Shown: positions 36,746-46,800 of the stretch, one piece after another | How the letters are laid out: each line of letters starts with the position of its first letter | Position numbering within the stretch: position 1 is the stretch's first letter | NCBI GenBank assembly: GCA_002778195.1 | Contig: PCDI01000004.1 | Span: 3,508,226-3,572,225, forward strand | Direction: 5' to 3' | DNA from: Raffaelea ambrosiae | Taxonomy: Eukaryota; Ascomycota; Sordariomycetes; Ophiostomatales; Ophiostomataceae | DNA: 64,000 bases | Program-made: the position numbers and the translations under genes | The notes under the pieces: generated by a model | Told to the model about the DNA's origin: nothing | Seen by the model: the letters and a program-made list of their open reading frames with translations, nothing else | Database searches by the model: none

Positions 36746-37052
36746 TCAACGACAGCCAACGAACAAATGGTGACTGTCTCTCTGATACAGTCCAAGAAAC
36801 TTCCAAGAAAAGTCCAAGAGAAAGACGAGTGGCAGGCCTTGAATGCCACCCGCTCTATCCCTCTGTGCTACATGGAGCGCGCTCCCTATCCCTCTCTCTC
36901 CACAGCTGTCCGACTACTCGTATGTAGGCATTTTCAAACCAAACCGAAGCCGAAACGTCTTGGGGCCCCCAAGTTGGGGCGGGCCTGAGAGGGGGGGGTG
37001 GCGCCCAGTTCTTGGAAGAACGGCCAGCGGGCAGTCAGGGGTACATTGCGTT

Positions 37053-37080
37053 GGTACCCGTACACCGCAACACGGGTGCC
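37053..37080. repeat. Hairpin with 9-bp stem
   Basis: GGTACCCGT (37053-37061) pairs with ACGGGTGCC (37072-37080), one pair being G-T, around a 10-nt loop. No function can be assigned. Confidence 0.65.
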
Positions 37081-37916
37081 TTGCAGCTGCCAAGCGAGCA
37101 AGGGGGTGTGCCTGGCGAAACGGCTCACCACACAGAGTACGAGTATCTTGAGGCTCAGCCTTTCCCCGTTCTCCATCCAGAATGCGATACTAAGACAGCA
37201 AAAATACAAACCTCTTGCGCACTTTCGACGAATCGTTTTTTGGGCGTCTCGGTTTAACTCTAATACGGTGCGGAGGCAGCATTTGAGACAAGCCCAAGCC
37301 TTTGGTCGATTGCTTGTTATCGGATTGCCCTCCATCTTTGGCCGTCGCTTGTCTTCGGTACCCTCGTTTGTGCCACTATAGTATGCAATGGCCACGCACC
37401 AACACCCAACACAATCCTCGCATGCGCCTGCTGGCAGCTCTCGCCGCACCGCTCGCCTTTTATTCGCAACACGCCGCCTGTCTGGTGCCAGCACGAACCA
37501 ACGGCTGTGCAGCTTGTTCCCTTTTTTCGACACCCAGTTGACTGTATGCCCTTCCCTTTTGGGGGGGACACCTGAACAAAATTGGATTGCTCTCAAACAG
37601 GAACGGTGGTGGGGCCCCTACGGGACCCTCCCCCCGGGCGCTGAGGGCGCCTGAAACCGATGTGGGGCTCCAACAGGCAAATGCAACGGCCAGACGCATA
37701 GCTCAGGCATTGGCTGGGCCAGCAAATGGGCAGCAGCAATTGGGCAGAATCAAAGCGGGCGGTTTGGGGAGCCGATCAAACTGCTGCTGGGGCCCCCCCT
37801 GGGTGCGTGTGTGTGTGTGAGTGTGTCGGAGGACTGGCTGTTTGCTTGACGAGTTTGGCGCCGCATGATGTGCGATGCCTGCCAGTCTGTCATCAGCAGC
37901 GTTTCCCACTGGTTGT

Positions 37917-37948
37917 TTGGCTGGCTGGCTGGCTGGCTGGCTAGCTGG
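37917..37948. repeat. (TGGC)n tetranucleotide repeat
   Basis: About seven TGGC units, ending in CTAGCTGGCC, lie in non-coding DNA. Confidence 0.9.
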
Positions 37949-38705
37949 CCGAGATGAAAATTAAGGTTCTCTTCTTTCAGGGTTCTTCCTTTTGGGGTTC
38001 TTTTCTCTGGGTTCTGTTTGATTCATTCCCCTCTCGGAGAACAAGATGCGACTCGCTGTACTTTGGGGGGGAGGATCTCTCTTGGGCAATCTTCTTCTTT
38101 GCGACAGAAGTGTTTCTGTGTTCTTCTTGGCCGCCCATCACGCGCGCGCTCACGCAGACGTTCTGCCAGACTTCTGGCCCTGCCCAGCCTTTTGGTGTTG
38201 CCCAGACGGACCTGCGCGCTTCCTGGACTTGGCGGTGCTGTGCGTGGCCGTGGTGGCCTGCCTTCGTTCATGCCTTGGTTTCTTGGGGCCAGCAGCCTGG
38301 CGGCCTTCGTGTTGGAGCCGCTCCAGGCTTTTTGTTGGAGAGCCAGCCTCTCGCCAGAGCGATCGAGCTGAGCTGTCGACCAATGGAGACAGCCTCCATA
38401 ATAGTCATCGATCCCCTGGCAGATTCTGTCGAGGAATCCGAGCAGTCCTGTCCAGCCGATTCGAAGGAAGCACACTGTCGTCGCGACCGGCGACGGACTG
38501 GTTCTTTTTTTTTTAATAAAAGAAAAGGGAGAAATCTTCCGGATAACTTTATTCCTCGGTCCCTTGTTTTGTCGTCTTTTGGTGCGCGAAACATGCTATG
38601 TACACGCTTGCAAACGTGGAGAGTGGTGGCCTCGACCTTGGCTCGCTGTGATTTTCTTTCAACCTTTATGATTTTAACATTTGCCGTTCACCCACAAAGT
38701 CTGCC

Positions 38706-38732
38706 ACCCACACACACACGCGCGCGCGCGCA
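38706..38732. repeat. (CA)n(CG)n dinucleotide repeat
   Basis: A CA run passes directly into a CG run. Alternating purine-pyrimidine sequence of this type can adopt Z-DNA (general knowledge). Confidence 0.85.
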
Positions 38733-39978
38733 TCGCGTGTGATCAACACCGACGGCAATGGAGACAGCGAACAAAGCCCTACGAATCCCATGGTTGGCTG
38801 GTTGTCCAACACAAGGCCGACTTCCAGATTCTTAGGACGTCTTGTAAGCATGCTGGGCGAAGATGTGTTTTTTGATCTTTAGCACTCCCCTGTTTAGCAG
38901 TACCGCAACTTCCAACCAGAGCCCACGGCTGTTTGTGCGTGTTCTGTTTACTATGGTTCGGGGAAAGGAAGGCTAAATGTGCGTGCTCGATCGGGGGTTC
39001 TTGCAAGGTGAATCGTGTTGATGCTCCTCATGGTCGATGTAAACAATTGTAGTCGATCATTGTTGGGCTTGTTCTTTTTTTGCTCTCTCTTTTTTTTCTG
39101 TTCTTTTGTTTTCTTTTTTTTTCTTGCTTGTCATTCATTCAATCTTGCGTTCATTCACTCATTCATTCTTTCTTACCCTCTCCTTATTCTTCCTTTACAT
39201 GAACAGGCCATTGCTGACATCCCTCTGGAGAACCCCCGTCTTGATTTTCACTCTCAAACCAACGTCTCACAGGGCCTCGGCCATCTCTGCGACAAGACCT
39301 GCCTTGCAAGAGCCTTGCTGTGACAGGCACGGCATCTTTCTACATGAGACGAGGGTTTTTCCCCCCCCGTGACGTCTTGCTTCACATGCAAGGCACAGCT
39401 TGCTTCGTCTATCCTGGCTCATCTCCCAATATTGCACAATTGACCACCCTGGATGTCGAATCAATTCTTGTCGAATCTATTTTTTTTTTTTTTAATTTGT
39501 TGTCCTCTTTGGACACACCTCCACCAGATCTCTCTCTCTTTACTCCGTTCGTGGCTTGTCTGGTTCCCGCCTTGGCCACTATATGGCTAATCGGCAAAGA
39601 AAGAAATGCCTGCAACAAACATAAACACTGAAGCTAGCCCATTGGCCTGCCAGGAAACAACCGTGTAATTTTCCCTCCTTGTCCTTGCAACTTGAACTTT
39701 TTTTTTTTTTTCAATTTGGACGTGCAGGTCTAGATCGGTATCTTTTGGCACTCTATTTGTGTATTGTTGTTCTTATGGGGAAGTATTGGCCGAACGCGTC
39801 GTTAGTAGGCTGCACTTCCGTCAGAGCCGGAAGCTTCTTGAGAGCAAGAAGAACGGTTCCCGAGGAGCAAAAATTTCGGTGGTTCGTTTTCTCATTAGAG
39901 CACAAAATAGGGCACCCACACTGCGTGTCTTTCTCGTGTTGATCCATGGAATTGTGACTGTGGCAGCAATGAAAGCTG

Positions 39979-40018
39979 CATCCATCTGAAGATCCATCTG
40001 AAGATCGATTCTGAAGAC
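39979..40018. repeat. CATCTGAAGATC tandem repeat
   Basis: Two near-perfect 12-bp copies and a third degenerate one lie about 80 bp before the start of the membrane-protein gene, probably in its 5' leader. Confidence 0.8.
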
Positions 40019-40097
40019 CAATCCCGGCACACCTCCTGTAGATACTTCAGTCTCTTCTCTCTTGTGTTGTACAGTGGTCCATCTACACAACCTTGAA

Positions 40098-40483
40098 ATG
40101 GGTCGTCGAATGCGTGTGGCCAGGGGGTACGAGACGGCCGAGATCGCCATCCGCCTGTTGTCTCTGACCCTCGAGCTGGCTGGTCTCGGAATCTTGGCCT
40201 ACCTCAGCGCTGTCTATTATCAAGACCACGGCACCAACCCGGTAGCATATGCGGGAGTGAGTTTCCTTTTTTTTTTTTTTTCTCCTTTCTCCTTGTTCCT
40301 TTGGGTTGATATCGACTGACTGGGACGACGTAGCTGGCAATTGCCATGCTTGCTGACCTTGCTGAGCTGTACACGCTAGCAACTCTTGACTGTGGCAGAG
40401 CCCGGCAGCCTCCACTCGCTGGCGACCGATTGCCGGCTCGTGGCTCCGAGGATGCACTCATTCAAGGCGTGCCCGGCCAAGAA

Positions 40484-40515
<32 letters not shown>

Positions 40516-40948
40516 ACAGCAGCAACAGCAGCAACAGCAGCAAGAACGAGAACAAGAACACCATCGCCGACGTCTTGCACAGCTGGACCAGATCGACAAT
40601 GGATGGCCACAGGCTCCTCTTTCGTGGGTGGTCTTTGGCGATGTCACCGGCGCCGTCTTGCTCTTCTTTAGCTGGACGTGGCTGATTGCGCGCGGCATGT
40701 TCTGGTCTTGCATCATCGAAGCGGCGGCGAACAACACCACCAGTACCGATAGCAGCAGTACCGGCAATGACAGCGGCAACTCGGCCTTCACCGACAGCAG
40801 CCCGATGCTCGTCGGACGGCGAAACGTCAATGGATTCGACACGGACGGATCGCCTGCGTTTGTCTATGCCAACTGCGATGGCGTGGACGCGCCGAACGAT
40901 AGTCTGCAGAGGCTGAGCTGGGTCTTGCCGTTCATTATGGCGTGCGTT

Positions 40949-40979
<31 letters not shown>

Positions 40980-41135
40980 TTTCTCTTTCTTTCCCTTTTT
41001 GGCTCCCCGTAGGGGTGTACCATTTCTGATCAAGTGTATACCAATTGTTGCTAACCTTCGCTTAGGACCATGCACCTAGTTGCCGTGATTGTGTACTGTT
41101 CAGGCATTCACCGACGACTAGACGGGCGTTCATGA
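40098..41135 (+). CDS. Uncharacterised four-helix membrane protein with polyglutamine tract
   Basis: Three exons, 40098-40256, 40334-40941 and 41066-41135, give 278 residues. The introns are 40257-40333 (GTGAGT..GTAG) and 40942-41065 (GTGCGT..TTAG, containing a CTTT repeat). Hydrophobic segments lie near residues 13-43 (IAIRLLSLTLELAGLGILAYLSAVYY), 54-70 (LAIAMLADLAEL), after the glutamines (SWVVFGDVTGAVLLFFSWTWLIARGMFW), and at the end (LPFIMATMHLVAVIVYC), the last being completed only by splicing. Between the second and third lies a loop with 20 consecutive Gln followed by charged EREQEHHRRR. Asn/Ser/Thr-rich sequence that could carry N-glycans (NNTT) follows the third helix. The four-helix plan recalls MARVEL-type proteins, but I recognise no family. 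In-frame joining over both introns supports a real gene. Confidence 0.7.
40484..40543 (+). repeat. CAG/CAA repeat encoding 20 glutamines
   Basis: Twenty Gln codons stand in a row. The first part is pure CAG, the rest alternates CAG and CAA, so it is prone to slippage mainly at its 5' end. Confidence 0.95.
40950..40979. repeat. (CTTT)n repeat in intron 2 of the membrane-protein gene
   Basis: About seven CTTT units begin a few bases after the 5' splice site. Confidence 0.9.
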
Positions 41136-41357
41136 AGAATGGGAATCTTGCTAGTGATACGCAAGAAAAAAAGGAGCCCTGTTCTGTGCTCTGTATATAG
41201 ACTTGTTTTGTTTTTATATATACCCCAAGACTGCCTTTTTATGTATATATGCTTCCGTGTTTGATGGCACGCCTGAGCCTTCCATGCTCGGCAGCCGGTA
41301 TGTACGTCAAATGCAGGTTTCCGCAACAGAAATAACGGCCTGATTTCTTTACTAGTT

Positions 41358-42141
41358 TTAGTCATCCAGGCCAGGGCACTCCTCCGACGTGGTGGCCGTG
41401 ATCTCCGAGTAGTCGTACGGGTCCGTCCAGATGAGGTCGTACCGGTCGTCCGGGTAGGAATCCACATCATCGGCGCCCAGCTTCTCGGCAATCTTGGAGA
41501 GCTCCTTGTGTTCCCAGCTTAAAGAGGGGGGGGGGGGGGGTTGTCAGTCAAAATTCCCACTTCGGTAGTAAGCCGGAAGAGGAGAGAGCATGCCGTAAAC
41601 GTACCAGATCAGGATGTTTCCATCGCCGTCGTAGGCTTCAACGGCCTTCTTGACACACTTTTCGTCGTCGCGGTCGCAGGAGGTGTCAACCGTGAGGCCG
41701 AGGTCTTCGGCGAGGGGCTGGACCGTGTCAAGAGGGCGCTGGCGAGAGCCATCTATAGTAGGTGAGGATCAATAAAAGGATACGAGCAAGAGGGAAAGCA
41801 AAAAGATGAGCCCGTTTGAGCGAAGCGAGGAAATGGAAAGGGGAATACGACTCATGCAAGTGAAGCGAGGACAAACAAACAAACAAACAAACAAACAAAA
41901 AAAAAAAAACCGTACCGGAGTCGGGGGTCTGGGCCATGATGTAGTCAATGTTGTAGCTGCTGTCGGCACCAAAGACGGAGCGCAGACACTGGGCGCGCTG
42001 GACGCCGGCGGCGCTGAGGCCGTTGCCGCCGTCCGAGGGCTTCTCGCCGTGACGGATAAAGTAGACGGTTGGGCCGGACTTGGCGGTGACGAGGCTGGCG
42101 GCCGAAGCCGTGAGGAGCAGAAGCAGAGGAGAGGACTTCAT
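41358..42141 (-). CDS. Secreted histidine phosphatase superfamily (phosphoglycerate-mutase-like) protein
   Basis: Three exons on the minus strand (41916-42141, 41605-41752, 41358-41517) give 177 residues. The introns are 41753-41915 (GTACGG..ATAG) and 41518-41604 (GTACGT..TAAG). MKSSPLLLLLTASAASLVTA is a signal peptide. The phosphohistidine motif is R30-H31-G-E-K-P. The second active-site His is H128, in ILICWEH, whose Cys codon is split by intron 2. SDGSRQRPLDTV..LAEDLGL is typical of the small fungal branch of this fold. At 177 residues it is short, as usual for this branch. The substrate is unknown; a phosphomonoester acted on outside the cell or in the secretory path is likely (inferred). 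It converges with the polyQ membrane-protein gene, with only 222 bp between their stops. Confidence 0.9.
41526..41540. repeat. G15 homopolymer in phosphatase intron 2
   Basis: On the sense strand it is a C run just before the 3' splice site. Its length is likely to be uncertain in sequencing. Confidence 0.9.
41872..41909. repeat. (AAAC)n plus A run in phosphatase intron 1
   Basis: About five AAAC units and an A run lie next to the 5' splice site of intron 1. On the sense strand they are GTTT units and T. Confidence 0.9.
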
Positions 42142-43801
42142 GGTGAAAGGAAGGCCGACGATTATGCTTAGGGCAAGTTTGATTCTGCCAACAAAAAAAA
42201 GAGAAAAAAAAGAAAAGAAAAAAAAGATGAAAAACCAGCTTCCCAGCGCGTTCCGTTCTCTGTCTGTCTTGGAAAGGAGGAAGCACTGATGCTTTTCTAT
42301 GATCCGTTGTCCCATTGTGGAAGGTGACTTTTATTCCTCACGTGCAAGAGAACGATCGACCAGGGGGGGGGGGGGGGTGGATACGTCATTGAGCCAATTC
42401 GAAATCTTCGAAATGCACTTGTGTGTGGACACCCAGCTGAGACTGAAAACCCTTGGACCACAGGTCCAACGGGGCAGCTTGAGCGAGAACATACTCCGTT
42501 CTGGCTCGGTGACCAGGTTCGTCCCAAACCAGGAGATGATAGTGCAGGGAACCAAGGGAGAGGCGAAAAGCACAGAAAGTACAGAGAACATGCAGACCGA
42601 ATCTCGAGGGGCTTGGGAAAGGGCAAAGACCACCCAGGGTTTCCCGGGTGTTGGTGCGTGTAGTCGACAACTAGACACTAGAGCAACAAACGAAACCAAA
42701 GAAACAAAACCAGACCACCCACGTGGGCTAGATCGCTGGCCATTGTGTGCTGCACGGTGGATGCTAGCGAGTCTATGGCAAGCCTTGGAACGAAAGGAAA
42801 GCAACGGACCAGCCAGTCGATCCCGTCTCCTGCATCCTCCACACTTTGGGGGCGGACAGCCGGCTGAGGCTGCTTGGTGGGAGCGCACAGAAAGGGATCG
42901 CCCGCCATGCTAAGAAAGGCTTACTGTGCCTACGGTGCACTCTGCTCATCTGCTTGTTTCTTGTAGCTTCTTTTTTTTTCGATGTGATGGGCTATGCCCA
43001 TTCTGTAGACCGAGTCGAGTTCCCAGTCTACAGTCTATGCAGCATGGCTGCCAGTTGCACAGGCCGTCAAAGCTTGGCTTCGTTTGTGGATTTTTTGGTC
43101 TTTTTGTCTCTGCTTCTGTTCACGTTGTTTTTCATCCTTCCCGTCCCCTTTCTCTCATTTTTTTCTTCCAATGTGTTAAGACTGTGCGTCTTTTTGACCG
43201 GCATTTCACTGTCCTCCTCCTGCGCCGCACACGGAAACCCTTCGTCTCGTTTAGCTAATGTGGGGAGGTCTACACGTGTGTTTTCACACTAGAGTTGTAA
43301 ACGCGACCTGAAGCGAAAGTTGTCAACTGCTTCGACGATCTCGTGCTGACGGGGAATCACCAAAAAAAAAGAACGCCCAGCATCCGAGCACGTGGGCTGT
43401 CTGTTGACTCCCTTTTGACGACGCCAATGATGATTGCAATGCTTTGCTTCTGGGTATGTGCTCTTGTCTCCGTTCTCCGTTCCCTGTTCTCTCTTCTCTT
43501 TTCCAAAATGCCCTTCTTGGTATCCAATGCAAAAACAACCACTTCGCCCACCGATGCAAATCCAGTCTGTCCTCCGTATGACATCCTTCTTTCCAATCCA
43601 AACATGTAGATCTGTATCTGTACAACAAAAATTAAGGCCAAAAGAAAACATAATCAAAGCCGAGAAAAAAAAAAACAAGAAAAAAAAAACAAGAAAAAAT
43701 GCCATATCTACATATTACAAACCCATGGCCTCTCCCATACCACCACGCATGGCACTTCCTTGGCCCATGGCTTCTGCTCCCCACAGACACGCGCACACAC
43801 A
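42142..43801. other. 1.7-kb intergenic region
   Basis: It holds the upstream region of the phosphatase gene and the 3' flank of the FUSC-like gene. A 15-G run lies at 42363-42377. The open frame 42299-42913 (+) has no family features and crosses the G run. No gene is supported. Confidence 0.6.
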
Positions 43802-46800
43802 TTAGTCTTTCTTTCCCTTGCCTTTCTCGTCTCCAGACAGGCTGCTGTCGCTGGCGTCCACGCGGAAGCTAAAGTCCACCACACCGACCAGGCCGCTGAC
43901 CGCCTGGATCATGCCTTCCAGTTCGTCGCACACCAGGGCCGTGCACACCTGCAGCACCGCAAACTCGGTGTAGCCCTGCTGCTCCATGTTTTGCGCATCC
44001 AGCAATGCGCCCAGCTGCCGCGCCCGCTGCGTCTCCACCCGCGTCAGCACTGCCTCGCCCGTGGCCGTGTTCAGCTCCGGACCAGTCATGTCCCCCCACC
44101 CACTCGTGCTCACGCCGCCCGTCTTGAGCCGCTCTTCCTCGGCCTCGCGGATTCGACGCTCTTTCTCTTCCTCCTCCTTCTCTCTGCTCCTCCTGCTCTC
44201 CCGTTGGTCCTGCTTTTCCTCCTGCTCCTCTCGTTCTCCTTCAATGGCGTGCTCCATCATCGAGGCCCGCTCGCTCCGCTCGCTCGCCTCCTCAATCGCC
44301 TCGCGTGTCTGCAGACGCCGCGCCATGGCCCTGGACGCGTACTGGGGGTCGAACGTCATGGATCGCGTCAGGGCTGCGCCGCGCCCGGCCTCCACCTCCT
44401 CCCGCAGCTTCCAGCCACCCGGATTGCTCTCATTGACGTCCGTGTCGTCCGTCTCGTTCTGCAGATGGTACATGCCCTTGCCCATCGGCTTCGGGTTGGT
44501 GAAAGAGTGGCGCCACGTCTTGCGACGGAAGCGCTTGGCAAGGGTGCCGGTGCGTTCTTCGTGCTCCCTCTTCACGACCAGCAGCTGCCGCGTCAGCTCG
44601 AACGGCCGCGGCAGCGGCACATATGGCGGGAGCGACTGGCCCGACAGCAGAGAGTTGGACAGCATGGACAGCGTCGACAGGATCGTGTAGTGCGTGGGCC
44701 CAATGGCGCGCACCAGCTCGCCCAGCGTCCGCTTCCACATGTGTTCGTTGCGCTCCGGCCCGTGGCGTGGCTTCCACGAGACCGTGTACGAGATGAGGGC
44801 CAGGTAGTTGAGAATGCGTCCACAGCGCAGGATGATATCTTCGTACTGCTCCCGCGGGAAGTCGCCGCCGATGGTGGGCTCGAACCTCTGCCAGGCGATG
44901 TGCACCTGCAGAGACAGCAGCAACCGCATCAGCTTGGTGAACAGTTTCTGTCGCACGTGGCTCAGGCGATAGGCGGGCGTGCCCGGCTGGAAGGGGTCAC
45001 CGGCCGTGCCCGCTGTTTCGGCCTTGAGCGTCTCGTTGACAACGGAGAAGTAGTTGGCCAGCATGTACATGGTGGCGCTGAGATCTTTGCGCAGCCAGGC
45101 GCGGTCGGTCGCAGGCTTCGGGAAGATGGTCCAGACAAAGGCGACAAACAGACCAGCAATGACGGTGAGCAGTCGGAAGGGCGCCAGCTCGTAGGTAGGG
45201 TAGTACTTCTGGCCGGTCGACTCGGACTTGGCAACGCCGATCTGCTTGACCTGCAGTTCGTAGCCCAGGATCAGGAATTGGGTAATGATGGAGATCATGG
45301 TGGCGGGGGTGAAGCGCGGGTATTTGACCAGGAAGTAGACGAAGCAGAAGATGGAGAACCACAGGAAGACGATGACGCCTGCAGTGTGTCCGTCGACAAT
45401 GTACCAGATGATGTACGAGAGGGTCATGGCGATGATGGTGCCGCCAACACGGCAGAGGAAGCCGAAGATGGATTGACCCGAGGCTGGTTTGTTAGTCTTT
45501 TTTTTTTCAATTACAGGAAAGAGAAAATGACGAAAATGACGAAAACGACGAGAACAACGATAACGACGAGAAAAACGAATACGACGAGAACGACGAGAAT
45601 GACGTAGACAACAAAAACAACCCATGGGAAAAAAAAAACGGAATTGGACACTCACTTTGTGTCAGACTGATCGCAGTCATAATCAGAGCCCACAGCAGGC
45701 GCTGCTTCTGGAAAAAGTGCTGCGTCTTCTCCAGATAGCAGAGAATCGCAATGGACATGACGGCCACGGCCGCGCGGAGGCCAAAGGCAGACTCGCGCGA
45801 GGCGAAGAAGCCGAAGAAGCGGCGCACGTAGTTGCCAAAGCGCTGCCAGTTGTTCTTGGGCGGCAGACGCTCCGGGTCCTTCTTCTGGCTGAAGCCGTCG
45901 CCGACAAAGATGACGTTGTTGGCAATGTCGCGCTCCATGTTCTGGGCTGCGTCGTCGCTGCCAGGTTCGTCGGGGCTCGTAAAGGCCGCGGCTACCCACT
46001 TGCTCAGGCGCCGCAGCGTCGGGAAGAGCAGGCGTGTCTTGTCCATGGTGCCGTCGTTGACCTTCTTTTCGGCATAGTGGACCATGTCCTGCGTCGCCTC
46101 AATGGTTGCGTGCATCAGCTTCTCCATGTACAGCAGCACGAACAGCTGGGCCTGCGGGCCGCCCACGACCGGGTCGAATCCCTTGGCCGCGCTCAGCTTC
46201 TCCTTGTCGGTGACGGTGGCGGCGGCGGCGGCCGCCGCCGCCGCCAGGCCTCCCTCGACGGGGATGCGCTTGCGCGCCCAAGAGCGCAGCGTCTCGCTGC
46301 GTAGCGCGGCAAACTTGACCACCTTGGCGTCAATGACGGCCGCAAAGCCTTCATCGCCAGGCTGCAGCGAGGCGCCTGCATTGGCCTCGACGTCGTCGGC
46401 GTCGGATGTTGCAGTCGCCAATGCCGGGTTGGACGGGTTGGACGGGTCCGAGTCTCGGTCCTTTTCGCGGTCGTTTCCGTTTCCGTTTCTGTTTCCGTTT
46501 CCGTTTCCGTTTCCGTTTTCGCTTTCGTTTTCGTTTCCGTTTCCGCTGCTGCCGCTGTACTTCGCTGCCTTGCGCCTCAAACGGGCGGCCTTGGCCTTGG
46601 CCTTCTGCTCCTTGGAGCGAGGGGCCAGCTCCAGCTGCAGGGCGACGTGTTGCAGGCTCTCGTCGACGGCCTCGATCAGGACGGCAAACGGCTCATGCAG
46701 CTGCTTCATGATGTCGCTCCACAGGGCGCGCTCCTCCTCCTTGGCCAGCACCTCGTCCTCGGAGGCGTTGGCGGTGTCGGCCCAGCCACGGCGCTCGGCC

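Larger units (their letters stand above)
35794..40097. other. 4.3-kb intergenic region between divergent genes
   Basis: No supported gene is visible. The left third (36150-36750) is purine-rich on the + strand, so pyrimidine-rich on the sense strand of the protease gene. Short frames such as 37954-38742 (+) and 38023-38475 (-) lie across one another and match nothing. The rest holds microsatellites, a hairpin at 37053-37080 and TACTCGTA words. Confidence 0.55.

Noticed and set aside
36156..36806. 216-codon hydrophobic frame on the minus strand
   Set aside because: It is the translation of a polypyrimidine tract (Phe, Leu and Ser runs), which imitates membrane helices.
37954..38742. 262-codon frame on the plus strand
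   Set aside because: Many Trp, Cys and Phe with no pattern, crossed by other frames on both strands. No domain or intron structure supports it.
42299..42913. 204-codon frame crossing a 15-G run
   Set aside because: The frame depends on an unreliable homopolymer length and shows no domain.
43760..45607. 615-codon open frame on the plus strand, antisense to the FUSC-like gene
   Set aside because: It is a shadow of a GC-rich coding exon, with no family features. 46647-47501 (+) and 34482-35489 (+, antisense to the protease) are of the same kind.
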